From Enchytraeus crypticus (taxonomy: Eukaryota; Annelida; Clitellata; Enchytraeida; Enchytraeidae): DNA of 64,000 nt. The stretch is taken from positions 356,001 to 420,000 of the forward strand of contig CAJHZI010000664.1 in NCBI GenBank assembly GCA_905160935.1, written 5' to 3'. This document shows, in pieces, positions 12,840 to 59,194 of the stretch; within the stretch, counting starts at the first letter, position 1, and each line of letters begins with the position of its first letter. Both the position numbers and the translations under genes were made by a program. The notes beneath the pieces were generated by a model, which made no database searches, had not been told where the DNA came from, and worked only from the letters and a program-made list of their open reading frames with translations.

Positions 12840-14271
12840 ATGTTTTTACAATTAAGGCTTAACGAGCTCACCCATGATCTTTAAATTAAGCAGAACTTAG
12901 CCAAACATAGAGAAATTTTGTTTGAATAACTCCAACAGTAAAGAGCCATAGATTTGAGAATACGAGCAGGGTTAAGCAGGAATTATTGGGAATTTCTTGT
13001 AAGACCCTAAGTCACGTGACGATGACTCTAATTCACGTGACTCGATTGACAACAGTTTTTCTTGGTTGAACGCTTGTGAACTGCTCCAGTACAATCCCAG
13101 GTCAGTCAAGTTTATTTTTGATTCTTAAAGACTTTACTTTTAGTTCTTGTTAAAATCAGGTTCAATCATATAAAGTGTCCACAATTTGTCAAACCACAAT
13201 AAAATTGTACGTGTTTTAAGAGGTGAAATACACAGATACGTTAGTATCGACATATAAATTGTTCTCAGTTAAAATCTCTGCCAAATATGCTATCTGGTCA
13301 CTCAAGACTTTCCACATCGATTGAGAAATCAAGATAACTGCTCCATTCACAAACCTCTTATAGGTAAAAAGGTGCGTTGAATAAAAATATCTCAAATACC
13401 TACAAGTGCAAATAGATGCCAAGAATTGCGTGGTTGATATTAACTTGACTTATATATCAAAGTCGATGACTATAACAGCATAACTTCGTTAGATATCACC
13501 AAGACGAGGCAGCGATAATTAAATAAAAAGTTAAAATGGTTACAACTCTACGATCAGTTGAAATTATTGAGTGACCTGAGCCCAACAACTGCAATAAAAG
13601 AACTACAACGATACGGCGGTCATTTCGTGGCAGTGGGAGTCACATACCAATCAGATATCACAGATTAACGGGAGATACGAGATTACTTCACAACCAGCAG
13701 TTATCTTTTAACCTCGTTACGGCGGTATTAGTTAACATTTGTTCGCCAGGCGGCGAATGTTGGTGCCTATCTCTACTCGCTAAGAAAAATCAAGACTCTT
13801 CAATATGTCGATGAATATAAGCGCAAAAACTTTCAAGATAAAAGGCTAAGTAAAACGATTTTGAGATATTTTGCGACACACTTGTGTTAACTAGATATAG
13901 GAACCATGCAAGGTTTTAAACAGGGCTATATCTGCTAGGTTACGATACGTTCGAGCTCTTCTAATGAGGAACTCAAATATCTCGAGACCCAACAATTAAT
14001 GAATTAAGTTTTGTGTTTTATTTAAATGACTGATGCGATTTACAAGTTTGATTCATTTATATTCAGCAATATGATGTTTTGTTCGTTTATTTTATTTTTG
14101 GTTCCAATAAAATCTGGTTTTGCTCTAGGCTCCAGTTTCACCATACCTGCGTGGTCTATTGGTAGCATTATCTCATTTTGAACCGGTTAACGCTAGTTCA
14201 ACGTTCAATAGAAACATAAGCGGGATAGAGTGCCGTGATGGAAGTAAAGTACTAATAATATTGTAGATAAG
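12840..14271. other. No gene recognised
   Basis: Two CACGTG sites (13014-13023, 13032-13041) are the only motif noted. No exon could be supported. Confidence 0.45.
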
Positions 14272-14690
14272 AAAATAGAAGCGGAAAGGAAACTGAATTT
14301 TAACGAGAACAAATGGCTAAGGAGAATACTAAGAATCATTTACAAAGAGCATGTAACAAATGAGAACATTGGGATAAGGACAAATCAATATATGATACGT
14401 GAAATCATCAAGAAAAGAAGAATGAAATGGGCTGGACACGTTTTACGCATGGAAGAAAACAAAAAAACCCTCGAAAGATATTTAACTACTAAGCAGATGG
14501 CAAAAGAAAACGGTAAGACCTAAAAGAAGCTGAAAAGACTGTCTAGAAGACCTGAAGGCTGCTGGAGTCGTCTTTATGGGAAAACAGAAGGAAGAAAAAG
14601 AATGAACATCGAGGAAATGGCGAGGAATAGAGGTTATTGGCGAAATATTAGAGAAATCTTTGACTGGGATCAGCCCTAGGGCGATCACGT
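14272..14690 (+). mobile_element. LINE relic (MKWAGHVLRMEE family)
   Basis: The plus strand reads RILRIIYKEHVTNENIGIRT, then IIKKRRMKWAGHVLRMEENK. This is the common C-terminal region of non-LTR reverse transcriptase proteins; it is followed by broken reading to about 14690. Confidence 0.72.
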
Positions 14691-15623
14691 GACATAACAT
14701 TGTAGATAATATATACCGTGGACACCATCATCACAGGTGATAGAAACACACCACAACACGATTACTCGTCGCTTTTTTCGGTAATATATAGTTTGTTTCA
14801 CTAAATCATTATGCAACATTGAGAATAGGCCTACTGCGTTTGGGCCGTCATATATGGGTCCCACCGTCCCAACGAATGTCACACAACCGGCACAGCTAAT
14901 CGACGAAATTTTGTTAAGTCCTTATCTAATGACAATCACTGGCAACAATCACGGTACCTCTTATCTGTCTAAACATATAGCCTGCTTACGATAGTTTTCA
15001 ACAAAATCGTAACTCATATTTTACAGAAATATTTTTAATACCAGTGCAAAAGACTATCCATATTTCAATACTAGCCCGTATTAATTTACGTAAAATTACT
15101 ATAAAACAGAAAATCATGTAATCATAGAATAGCTTACAACATGTCTCGAATATAGAACTAACCCAATAAAGGGATAAAGAAATCTAGTAGGTCAAATGTG
15201 AAAATTAATATCTCGCAAGCGCAGTTGAACAAGAAAGTATAAAATTTCTGGCAATCTGGTCAGCAATCATCCAATAAAATAACTTGCATATATTTACCGT
15301 CAGGCGTAAAACTATATTTTGGAAAATCTATAATCTATAACACATAACATATAATAATAGTTTTTGAAACTATAATCTAACTCAGAAAGGTAATAAAATG
15401 ACCCATCTCAAGTTATCAAAGAAATAATGATTTAAATACACTTAGCTAAATATTACTACAAAACATAAATTTAGGATATTCCTAAATTTCACGTTCTCTT
15501 TTTATGGTAATATTAAAAGGTAAACTATTCATTTTTCATCACATCGCTATTACATGCATTTCGCAAGAGACATGTATATAGTTTAATGAGCGCCATATTA
15601 TCAGCACCGTTCAGCGAGATAGT

Positions 15624-15892
15624 ATAATAATAATAATAATGGTTTAACGTCCATTTCCTCATACAAGGATGATGTCAGGGACGTATGCTTAGGATTGACC
15701 AAACTTCTGTTGATGTGATTTCCCTTTGCTTCTTTAATTCTAGCTTAGTCGAATCTTACGACATGTGTAGTTAACTGGATGGTCCAGGATCAGTGTCAGT
15801 TCTTTGCTTGATAGCATATCAGTGACGGGTAGAGCACTGAATTTGAACCCTGTTCTTTCAACCTAAGCCGACGTTCTACCACTGTTTATTAC
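15624..15892 (-). mobile_element. tRNA-derived SINE, near full length, (ATT)n tail
   Basis: On the reverse strand: tRNA-like head CAGTGGTAGAACGTCGGCTT with B box GGGTTCAAATTC, body CCCGTCACTGATATGC, 3' part GTCCCTGACATCATCCTTG, ATGAGGAAATGGACGTTAAA and an (ATT)n tail. It links the head family to the very common ACGTCCNTTTCCTC tail fragments in this window. Confidence 0.8.
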
Positions 15893-16139
15893 ATCTCTCA
15901 AAAAATCAATATCTAAAAATTTCTCATATATGAAAAAGGTGTTTTATTCAAAAATTATAAATAAGACTCAGCAATTAAATTGATACTCGCCAGATGGCAG
16001 CGTATAAAATCAGCGTTACTTCAGATAGACAGACAGAAATGTCGCTTTATATTTATAATTAGTATAACTAAATACTAAAAAGATACATTTGTAGAGGAAT
16101 CGTATAAACAAAGCAGGTCTTTGGTAATAGGAAATAACT

Positions 16140-16333
16140 CTTTAAAAAGTCTAATGAAAACCACAGAGATAACGATAATGAAAATTTAGGTATGGACCAT
16201 GCTATTGTATGGATATGAAACATAGACATTAAGGAAGAAGATATCAGGGAACTATAAACGTTGGAAATGTGGAAATGGAGAAGAATTGAAAAGATTAGCT
16301 GGACCCATGAAGTGACAAATGAAGAGCGTTGGT
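16140..16333 (+). mobile_element. Older LINE relic, 5' half, interrupted by the intact LINE
   Basis: Broken reading resembles the C-terminal zone of endonuclease/reverse transcriptase proteins: LLYGYET, TLRKK, KRLAGP and a VTNEE-like segment. Stops and shifts are frequent. Its continuation lies at 20640-20880, on the far side of the inserted LINE. Confidence 0.7.
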
Positions 16334-16395
16334 AGAGATAGAGAAGGTCACATATCTCGCCGACCGTCGTCCTGTGCGGACGTGTTAATTAAGAC

Positions 16396-17523
16396 ATGGC
16401 TGAGTGTAACATTATTATGGCTGACACATCTGACAACCGTAGCGTAATTGTATGCGAACTTTTATGCTATCTGAAATGTAAACTAGGCAAACTTTCTAGC
16501 GTAAAGCTAATGAGTATCGTTGGAGACTTTTATTCGGCGGAAGATATTACTTTAGCAAAAGAACATCTAGTCGATTCGGTGGATAAATTGGGTCTTGAGA
16601 AATGGCCTAAGCCTGCTAAACGTAAGAACAGCGAGAATAAGTCTAAGACAGAGCTGAATGACATATTCAATGTCTTCGCTTTTTTAGATGAGAACTTACT
16701 GTTAAATAAGCCGCCTAGTTTTGTAGCTGCAAATGTGGATAATCTACCTTCATCTAGGCTCGAGGAGGGTGATTTGCGTTGTGTCCTTAACAAGCTGGAT
16801 TATTTGGATACTAAATTGGATAATTCTGCAGTCGCCTCGGCTCCTGTGGATATATTGCAGAAAATCAATGACCTGAAATCCATGATGGGTAAGCTGACTA
16901 ATATTGAAAACCAATTAGCCTCGCTTTCCTCTGGTCAAGTAGAAAGGTTCACTGAGTCTAAACTTCTCAAAGACACATCTTCTAATTCCGTCACTACTGT
17001 CACCAAGGCACCGGGTAGATCATGGGCGGAATTGGTTGAAACCCCACGTCATTCTTATCAAAGTGGAGGTGAAAGAACTTCTGTGACTGCGGAGATGGAC
17101 ACTGATGGTATGGACTCAGAGGGATATCAGCGTGTTCTAGGAAAGAAAAGAAAACGCAGTCCTACCGTTGCAGCCAAACCTAAGGATAACTTGTCAGTGA
17201 AAGCTAAAATCAAACCCAAAACTATTGTAGGTTCTAATACCCAGTGTGCTATTAAAGCGGCTCGTGAAATTAGGAAAAGTAAAATATTCTATGTCTCTAA
17301 CATTGATAAGGAAACTGGATGTGAAGAATTTGAAAGCTGGCTAAAAAACTGTAATATTAAGGTTCACAATGTATTTGCAGCTAAGACACGATTCGAAAAT
17401 TCGAATGCATTCAGGGTCAATATTGATGCTGATGATGTTAATAAATTCATCTCTGAATGCGGCCCACATCTGATTATAAGAGAATGGGTATTTAAACCAC
17501 AGCCGAAACTTTTAGTTGTATAG
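16396..17523 (+). CDS. LINE ORF1 protein (nucleic-acid-binding, CR1-type)
   Basis: 375 residues. The amino-terminal half is charged, with a possible coiled-coil stretch (VDILQKINDLKSMMGKLTNI). A basic patch, LGKKRKRSP, looks like a nuclear localisation signal. The C-terminal domain, about 290-375, runs KIFYVSNIDKETGCEEFESW to LIIREWVFKPQPK; its FYVSN start and REWVFKP end recur in ORF1 proteins of invertebrate CR1-like LINEs and are RRM-like in pattern. ORF1p normally coats the element RNA. Its TAG stop is one base before the ORF2 ATG. Confidence 0.8.
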   Translation: MAECNIIMADTSDNRSVIVCELLCYLKCKLGKLSSVKLMSIVGDFYSAEDITLAKEHLVDSVDKLGLEKWPKPAKRKNSENKSKTELNDIFNVFAFLDENLLLNKPPSFVAANVDNLPSSRLEEGDLRCVLNKLDYLDTKLDNSAVASAPVDILQKINDLKSMMGKLTNIENQLASLSSGQVERFTESKLLKDTSSNSVTTVTKAPGRSWAELVETPRHSYQSGGERTSVTAEMDTDGMDSEGYQRVLGKKRKRSPTVAAKPKDNLSVKAKIKPKTIVGSNTQCAIKAAREIRKSKIFYVSNIDKETGCEEFESWLKNCNIKVHNVFAAKTRFENSNAFRVNIDADDVNKFISECGPHLIIREWVFKPQPKLLVV

Positions 17524-17524
17524 G

Positions 17525-20476
17525 ATGTCTACACATGCTATTCAATTAGATGATAATATCGTAAAGTTAGTAAGTTACAATATGCATGGTTTTAATCAAG
17601 GCATAACTATGTTAAAATCAATGTGCAATAATTATAAGACTGATATTATATTCCTGCAGGAACACTGGTTGACTCCTGATCAATTAAATAATTTTAATTA
17701 TTTCAATGATAAATATGTGGTGTACAGTTCTTCTTCAATGGAAAACACTTTGAAGAATAGTATTTTACGTGGTCGTCCTTTTAAAGGTTTGGCCGTTCTG
17801 TTAGACATTAAATTATGTAGCTTATTTAATTCAGTATCTGTTGTTGCATGTGAGGATCGTTATATGATTGTGGCATTGGATAAGTTATTATTAGTTAATA
17901 TGTATCTTCCTCCTTGTAAAACGGCAGTGGAGCGTGACGAGTTGGAGTTAACGTTCAGTAGGTTAGAGTCCGATATAGCAGGAATTAACTATAGCTATGC
18001 AATAATAGGGGGTGACATGAATTGCAATTTGTTGAAGACGAATACTCAATCCACAATTATTAATGCTAGATTTAATAGCCTAGGTTTTGAGTTGTGTAAT
18101 GCACATCTTGAGATTCCTAGCGAAGTTATGTATACTTTCGCCGTGGAGAAGCGCAATGCTTATTCATACATTGACCATTTTCTTGTCAGTAATGTTAATA
18201 TGAGATTTGTACATTCGTTAGTTACTATTAATGATTTTGACAATCTGTCTGATCACTTACCAGTTGTATTGAACCTCAGGCGTGACGCTATTGTGCAATG
18301 TATTGTTAACGATTTACAAGCAGTCAATGAAATTAGCACTTCTACTCCGAATGTTAAACTCAATCTAGACTGGGTCAATTCTAATAAAACAGAATACTAT
18401 AAAATGACAAGAGAAGAATGTTACCCATTATTCTTGTTACTAAATGAAACTGATATTAACCGGCTATATGATAGTAGACCTGAGTTATTTAATCAATCAT
18501 CTATTAATAACGTTTACAATGAAGTTGTTACCGTATTATACAATGCTTCTATGAAAACTATTAAAAATAGAAGTAAGAAAGGGGTCAAAAAATTTTGGTG
18601 GAACAGTTCTTTGACTGAGGTTAAGGGTTATTCCGCTAAACAGTTTAGTGAGTGGAAAAAAGCTGGGAGGCCCAATGCAGGGCCTTTATATGATGCTAAG
18701 CAGAAAGCTCATAAGGATTACAAGAAAGCTGTTAATCTTGCTAAAATCAATTCAACTAAAGTAATATCTGATAAATTACAACAACAGCTTTTAGAAACGA
18801 AAGCCAATAATTTTTGGAAATGCTGGAAGGGTCATTTTAAAAATAATAATACTTTCAATAGAATAAAGGTTGATGGCTTTCAAAATAATCGTGACATTGC
18901 TAACCACATAGCAAATAATTTCAAATCTGCTTGTACACCAAACTCTGAAATATTTCATAATAAATTTAAAGAGACATACGAAAAGCAAAAATTGGTATAT
19001 ACTTCCGAAGCAAATGATGTTGTTATCGATGTAAGATCCTTGGGAAATGCTATTAATTGTCTTGAGTTAAATAAAGCTGCAGGTAGTGATGGTCTGATGA
19101 TCGAACATTTGTTGTATGCCCATGAATCTGTGTTGATAATAATTAAAACGCTCTTCAATATAATGCTTCGCACTGGATTGGTTCCCGACGCTTTTGGTAT
19201 CGGTAGAACTACACCTATACCAAAATTCAAAGGGTGTAAAAGGGTCGTCTCAGCTGATGATTTTAGGGGGATCACTATATGCCCCGTCATCTCCAAAGTT
19301 TTTGAACATAGTATAAAAAAGTTCATTCAATTACCAACTTCAAGTAGGCAGTTTGGTTTCAAAGATAATGTTGGATGTATTAATGCAATACATACCGTAA
19401 GAAAGGTCATAAAGTATTTCAATGTCAAGCTGAGTACTGTCAATGTTGGTGTTATTGATCTGCGTAAAGCATTTGACAAATGTAATGTTTATGGCATATT
19501 ACATATGCTTCAATGTAGAAAAGTAAATGCATGTATCATTAATACTCTTGAAAATTGGTTCAGCAAAAATAGTACAACTGTAAATTGGGCTGATTCTGTA
19601 TCGGATTGTGTCCAACTGCTATCGGGAGTTAAACAAGGTGGGGTTCTTTCACCTTCTTTGTTTGCCCTTTTTGTTGACACAGTTTTAGACAAATTAGAAG
19701 CTTCTAAATTAGGTTGTTTCATAAATTATAACTGTTATAATAGTTTTATGTATGCAGATGATCTTATTTTATTGAGTATCTCTGTCACTGATCTTCAGAA
19801 ATTATTTAATATTTGTGACATGGCTTTTACAGAGTTAGATTTACCAATAAATGTATCGAAATGTCACTGTATGCGCATCGGTCCTAGGCACAATTTTCAG
19901 TGCAAGCCATTGCAAATTAGAGAAACTTGTATTAATTGGGTGGATAGTATCAAGTATTTGGGAATAAATATTTTAAGAGCTAAATCTTTTAAATGTTGTT
20001 GGAAAGAGAGTAAATGTAAATTTTATACTTCAGTTAACACTATACTGGGGAGACTTGGAACAAAGGTGCATATTGATGTTTTATTAAAATTAATATTCGC
20101 TCAGGCGGTGCCGATCTTACTCTATGGTATTGCGGCCTCCGGTTTGTCCTTTTCAGAATTAAAAGACTTTACGTATGTATATAACAGTATTTTCTTTAAA
20201 ACATTTAAATCTTACGATAAAAATGTTGTACTGAATTGTCAATGGTATTGTGGTTTCTGGCCATTTGAAATATTACTTGATTTTCATAGGTATAACTTTT
20301 TGAGTAAATTAATTGCCGTTAATCAGTTAAATGATAAAATAGAATTAGACAATTCTGACTATTTGGATTACAAAGTTTTAAAAAATAAATATGCACTCCA
20401 GACAAAAGATTCACCAGCTGTGACTCGGTTTAGGTTTTGGTCATATTTTGAAAGTCTAGTTTTAAATACTGAATAG
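17525..20476 (+). CDS. LINE ORF2 protein: endonuclease and reverse transcriptase
   Basis: 983 residues from ATG 17525; a TTG further upstream is in frame but unlikely. The apurinic-type endonuclease shows SYNMHGFNQG near 16, IIFLQEHWL near 42, GGDMN at 162-166, YIDHFLVS and SDHLP at 242-246. The reverse transcriptase, about 510-780, shows KAAGSDGL, the RKAFD strand, GVKQGGVLSPSLFALF and the catalytic YADD at 743-746. No RNase H or CCHC finger was seen. Together they drive target-primed reverse transcription. The layout suggests CR1/L2/Jockey-group; the exact clade needs a tree. Confidence 0.93.
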   Translation: MSTHAIQLDDNIVKLVSYNMHGFNQGITMLKSMCNNYKTDIIFLQEHWLTPDQLNNFNYFNDKYVVYSSSSMENTLKNSILRGRPFKGLAVLLDIKLCSLFNSVSVVACEDRYMIVALDKLLLVNMYLPPCKTAVERDELELTFSRLESDIAGINYSYAIIGGDMNCNLLKTNTQSTIINARFNSLGFELCNAHLEIPSEVMYTFAVEKRNAYSYIDHFLVSNVNMRFVHSLVTINDFDNLSDHLPVVLNLRRDAIVQCIVNDLQAVNEISTSTPNVKLNLDWVNSNKTEYYKMTREECYPLFLLLNETDINRLYDSRPELFNQSSINNVYNEVVTVLYNASMKTIKNRSKKGVKKFWWNSSLTEVKGYSAKQFSEWKKAGRPNAGPLYDAKQKAHKDYKKAVNLAKINSTKVISDKLQQQLLETKANNFWKCWKGHFKNNNTFNRIKVDGFQNNRDIANHIANNFKSACTPNSEIFHNKFKETYEKQKLVYTSEANDVVIDVRSLGNAINCLELNKAAGSDGLMIEHLLYAHESVLIIIKTLFNIMLRTGLVPDAFGIGRTTPIPKFKGCKRVVSADDFRGITICPVISKVFEHSIKKFIQLPTSSRQFGFKDNVGCINAIHTVRKVIKYFNVKLSTVNVGVIDLRKAFDKCNVYGILHMLQCRKVNACIINTLENWFSKNSTTVNWADSVSDCVQLLSGVKQGGVLSPSLFALFVDTVLDKLEASKLGCFINYNCYNSFMYADDLILLSISVTDLQKLFNICDMAFTELDLPINVSKCHCMRIGPRHNFQCKPLQIRETCINWVDSIKYLGINILRAKSFKCCWKESKCKFYTSVNTILGRLGTKVHIDVLLKLIFAQAVPILLYGIAASGLSFSELKDFTYVYNSIFFKTFKSYDKNVVLNCQWYCGFWPFEILLDFHRYNFLSKLIAVNQLNDKIELDNSDYLDYKVLKNKYALQTKDSPAVTRFRFWSYFESLVLNTE

Positions 20477-20639
20477 GTAAATTTTGGTTTAAACAATTAT
20501 CTATTTAGTAAGAATTTTAGTTCTGTTTAGTTTTATTTATGATATATCTTATGTTGTATCTGTAGGTGATATACTTGTTTGTTTTCTGCTTTCGTTTTTG
20601 TTTACTGCCATGACTTTGGTGAAATAAAGATTATATATA

Positions 20640-20880
20640 AAAGCTACATCAAATAGGAAGAACTGGATATAACACATTCTAAGGGGAGATAGTTTACAAA
20701 AGAAGGTTGCAGAAGGTAGAATGAAAGGAAGGAGAAGTAAAAGCAGACCTAGTTTACGAATTTTGGATGATTTAAAGATACACTCGTATGCGGACATGAA
20801 GAGGAAAACGAAAGACAGACAGAGTAGAGGCGTTAAATACCATGTACCTGCCAGTAGGCAGTGCACTAGGAGAGAGCATA
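20640..20880 (+). mobile_element. Older LINE relic, 3' half
   Basis: It reads HILRGDSLQKK, then EGRMKGRRSKSRPSLRILDD and LKIHSYADMKRKT, followed by the tail ACCTGCCAGTAGGCAGTGCA. The same 3' end recurs at least six more times in this window, which marks it as the most abundant LINE tail here. Confidence 0.75.
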
Positions 20881-20884
20881 CTAT

Positions 20885-22561
20885 TTATATAGTGCCACAT
20901 AAAGTATAAGCGAATCCTTGAACCGAATGTGGGTTTGTCCAATGAATGAACATAACCTGAACCACAAGCAATCCTTAATGACATTCATCATTAGTACTCA
21001 ATTTTGTGTACTTTATGTTTTTATATTAAACTATTAGTCATCATCATCTTCCCTTGAATCCCAGTTTACCTAGGGTCGGAATACTAAACTATTGGTACAT
21101 AGTAAAGATAGTTAAATAATAAACTTCAGAAACTTAACAGCCATACAGACTACAAAAACAGCTGAGTACATCGTTTAATTGTTATCAGCTAACTGAAGAA
21201 ATCTCTCACAAGTACAACAGAGGCATTAATCAGGACAGTTCAGTACTAGCCCATATACGTCAGCAGTATCACACTGCCCAGCTGATACATGCTTACAAGT
21301 GTTTCTTAAGTCCAATCATGCGATATAGTCCCAAGGAAATCAGAGGTTAATATACTATGGCGAGCTGTAGGAAAACCAGTCGACAGTAGTTTTACAGCAG
21401 TACTTTACACGACGCGGGTGCTAATATATACAAGTCTTACACTGTCTCATCAATACAAAGGCCTGTAGTATTTAAATTACAGAGCTGCAATGCTGGTGCC
21501 TAGTTTACAGAAATATTACACAACAAAATTGAGAGCGTTTATCAACTTCTTTAAACAATAGCAAAGCAAACACGTTTCACAATATAACGCGCTAATCCAG
21601 TACGTCAAATTAGATCTCAGTCAATAGTACAGGTACAGTCAATTCTGAGAGAAGAATGGAATTTCCACGGGTTGAGATGTATCAAGCGCCAAACACTGCG
21701 AAATAAACACAAAACATACCAATGGAATAAATGCAATCGAAATAAAAATACCAGGACAAAATCGAAAAAGACTTCTTAACTAAGTTCACATCAATGTACT
21801 TTTCAGATAGTACGTTTGTACACTCGATATCTCAACTTTTATTTAGACCAACTACAGTTGATTACAACGGCAGCTATTGAATGCTGCACGGCTACATTGC
21901 TTATGTTATCTATTGTATTTTTACAATCTGAGGTTTGTCAGTCTGATGATGGAATTAAAGGAATAGTGTTATATTTTCTAAATATATTATACGGATATCA
22001 CTGTAAGAAATATTATAGTAGGTAATTAAAAGTCATGCACAAGAAATTTATTTTGCAGCTGATCCCATTAATGTCACTCTACGCTGCAATCACTCACAGT
22101 TTGTTTCATCAGCACGGCCCCGAAAAGCTTCACAATTCTTCCGTGGTTGGAATTTGACAAGTTCTGACAGGTTGCACACAACGAGCGAAACGGACAAAAG
22201 ATAAGATTTCTACTACGACGATTTTACTAGATTAACAAATGAGACCTAAATTCTTCTGCTGTTAAGTCTCGGGATTGTCTTAAAGATTATTCATACATTT
22301 TGAACTTTGAAAAAACGTGTAGGATATTCTAAGATGAAATAAAAATTCTTATATTTAAATAGAAGCTGTAGAGTATCCAAATAATTTTCTCTAATAATAT
22401 TCAAATATGGCGACCACGGACACTGATACCATTGCCTGTCCAATACACCAGTGCCTGTCTCCACACACCAGTGCCTGTACCCACAACATCATCATTAATC
22501 AATAGTAAGCACTGCTGGAACGACGAGTGAAAGCTTTACCTAAGCATCAGGGCAGAGCTGT
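20885..22561. other. YLPM1 3' side: untranslated or intergenic
   Basis: It follows the YLPM1 stop codon on the minus strand. A possible polyadenylation hexamer (TTTATT on plus, near 22048) exists. A family C tail is at 21030-21082. No other gene was recognised. Confidence 0.45.
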
Positions 22562-56739
<34,178 letters not shown>

Positions 56740-59194
56740 TTCAGCTATTTATTCACAGATTAAAACAGATGTGATCAAGATAAATATCCTAAAACATAAA
56801 TAATATTTACTATAAATGAAAGCTATAAAATTACAGATTCTTAGTGCAATTTTTAAATTTAATTAATCATTTATGGTATTTGATACAAAAGCAACAAAGA
56901 CTATAATTTAAGATTATAATACGTTAGAAAGTTAGCTCATTTAGAGAACTGATCCTAAATAATTCTAAATACCAGAATGAACCAAAAAGGAGTAAAACCG
57001 ATTCATCTCTGAAAAACGATATCACTGACAGGTATGCCAAGAACTAATTTGTAGAAATTAAGGAAAAAACAATTATAGTGTTGTTAACATTAAGAACTAA
57101 TAAGGCAAAGGCCGTCAGATGAGTCAAGCAATATTCCTTAAAAGAGAAAGTTCTCCAAAATCCTAAACAACTATACATTAGTTTGGCGGAAATGGTAGAG
57201 ATTGATGTAAGCTTAATTCAAGTTTGATTTTTCTGTATTTTTAATCTTATCATGATCAATCTTTAGCACTGTGGTTGAATTTTGTATGATTTCAGTCAAT
57301 ATATTTCAATCACTTCTGATATTTATTTCTATTAGTCCATCCCGGTGTCCGGGAATGTTGAAAGCCTCGACTACATAATAAATACCTAACACAACAAATT
57401 AGCTGAATAAAAAGCATCAAATGACTTCAAGCGTAAAATGAACATTTAACGATTTTGTTAATACTATATTTTCTAAATTTAATATAAGAATAAATTAAAA
57501 TATATGTACATAATTAATGTAGTTTAGGGTATTCAAGAACAGTTAATTATTGCATGTTTGTATATGCAGATAATACCTAACTTTACATGTTAATGAATTA
57601 TTTTATAAATAATAAACTAACAAACGATATAAAATAAATTATATTTTTACAAATAACGGTAAAGAATAAATCAAAATAAAACAACAAATAAATGTGTACA
57701 ACTCAATAATCCACGCAAATATACGCCATGTTGATTTTAACAATGTGCTCAATTCGGCGAACATAAATACTTCAACCAAAACAAACGCTCGAATTTAACA
57801 TCTTTACAGCTAAAACAATAACTAGTAGCAGCATAACGTACGTGACTTAACAAAGTGACAATGCTTGCTGTGTTGAAATAAAAATGCGTCGTAGAGTGCA
57901 ATGAGCTATAGAATGCTATGAAAAATTTCATATTTAGAGAAACTTTTCGTCGGGAAATGCCTAATAATGACCAATTACAAATACCTTCGATATTCAAATA
58001 CGGTTTTCTTGTATTTTAAAGTCTAAAAAATGAAGACTCTGGTGGAGGCCCCTTTTGGTGGAAAAGCCCGGGTTCAGACCCCCGACCCCTAAATACGGAC
58101 CTGACTCCAGTTCCTTTCCTATTGCTGGGGCAACGATCTCGCTGTCCCTGTTGAGTCGGCATCTGTGGTGCGCGTCATTGAACAACATCGCGATCAAAAT
58201 ATCGAAATAACAAATTCGTCAATGGAGTTCAAATGACTCCATTGAATGAATGGATTCAAATGACTAAAACTTTGAGGGATCATATGAAAATGTATAACTG
58301 TTATCCTCCATATTATGTCAACAAATTTTTAGATACTTTTTGTCTTCCTGACAATTTAGAATAAAAGAATATATCAAATGTTGATTAACCAACAAGTGCA
58401 CAAATTCGAGAGCTTGAGATAATCATAATATTATTTAAATTTTAAATAATATTATATACTATTAAATTTTTGTAGATTTTAACATCTTTCAAAATCTAGT
58501 CATTGGCCACGCTAAAGGTCGCCAGCAAGGTCAAAAGTTTTGTAAAGAGGCTGCAGACTTGAAATGTAGAAGTGAACATTTAATAATAAACTAAAAGTTA
58601 TCCAAATTTTTGTAATATTCTGTCTAACAGAATCTTTCATATTTCGTAACGATGTTCTTTAAATTCGATGGATTTACTAATCGTTTGGGTCGTTCGACTC
58701 CTCTAGAGTCCGTCAATCCTGCGGTGTGTAATTAAATGCATCCTTGCTAAATTGGACTCTATCTTGTTTAACTTTTTTATTTGTATTTTATGCTAGTTAA
58801 AAAAGTAAACACGCATTATAGTGAATAATCAACTATGTTGATATCTGTCACTTTTTAATACCACATGTTTAAACCGCTAGGCAATTTAGTCCATTTTCCG
58901 TATAATCAGTCCAGTGAATGTCCGAGATTTTACTCTCAAATCAGCGCGGCTGGGTTTCGAACCCGCGAGGGTTCAGTTCACCTTAGGATGTGTCATTTAA
59001 AACTTCATGACGTTACCCCTACGCTATTGAGACATTCAATTACATTCAATTAATGACATTACATTGTGTTATTAACATTAACAAGTTAGATCAAGATGGT
59101 GCTACGATTGAGTCTATTTCGTCCACGAAAGTGTCAATCGCTATGAAAACAGCGCCAGTTTTGATATTGACTAATTGTTGTCATGTTATGTTAT
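56740..59194. other. Region between divergent YLPM1 and COX7A-like gene
   Basis: The start codons face away, so both promoters and the first COX7A-like exon should be in or near this 2.5 kb. I could not place a TATA box or start site. Tandem (TTAAATAATATTA) pieces near 58430 and SINE heads occupy part of it. Confidence 0.45.
58928..59036 (-). mobile_element. tRNA-derived SINE head with intact T-arm
   Basis: The reverse strand shows CAATAGCGTAGGGGTAACG (D-arm-like) and CGCGGGTTCGAAACCCAGC, a fully paired T-arm. About 55 nt separate them, including an insertion, so it is not a working tRNA. It is the best-preserved B box in the window, upstream of the COX7A-like exons. Confidence 0.55.

Larger units (their letters stand above)
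16334..20640 (+). mobile_element. Non-LTR retrotransposon with two open ORFs (CR1/L2-like)
   Basis: A short 5' leader precedes ORF1 (16396), then ORF2 (17525-20476) and a 3' tail of about 160 nt ending near AATAAAGATTATATATA (20624-20640). Both ORFs are free of stops, so this copy is young or possibly still competent. The flanks on both sides come from one older LINE, so this is a nested insertion. End points are inferred from where flanking LINE similarity resumes and may be off by about 10 nt. Confidence 0.88.

Noticed and set aside
13012..13041. Two CACGTG boxes as a CLEAR-type regulatory pair
   Set aside because: No nearby gene or promoter; short palindromes are expected by chance in 64 kb.
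57185..57212. ATGGTAGAGATTGAT followed by GTAAGC as COX7A-like exon 1
   Set aside because: The phase fits, but five codons without similarity or promoter evidence is not enough.
58928..59036. Functional tRNA gene on the minus strand
   Set aside because: The T-arm is good, but the anticodon region is over-long and the acceptor stem does not pair.
59098..59150. ATG frame MVLRLSLFRPRK as a mitochondrial presequence exon
   Set aside because: The only nearby donor would leave phase 2, which does not match the next exon's phase 0.
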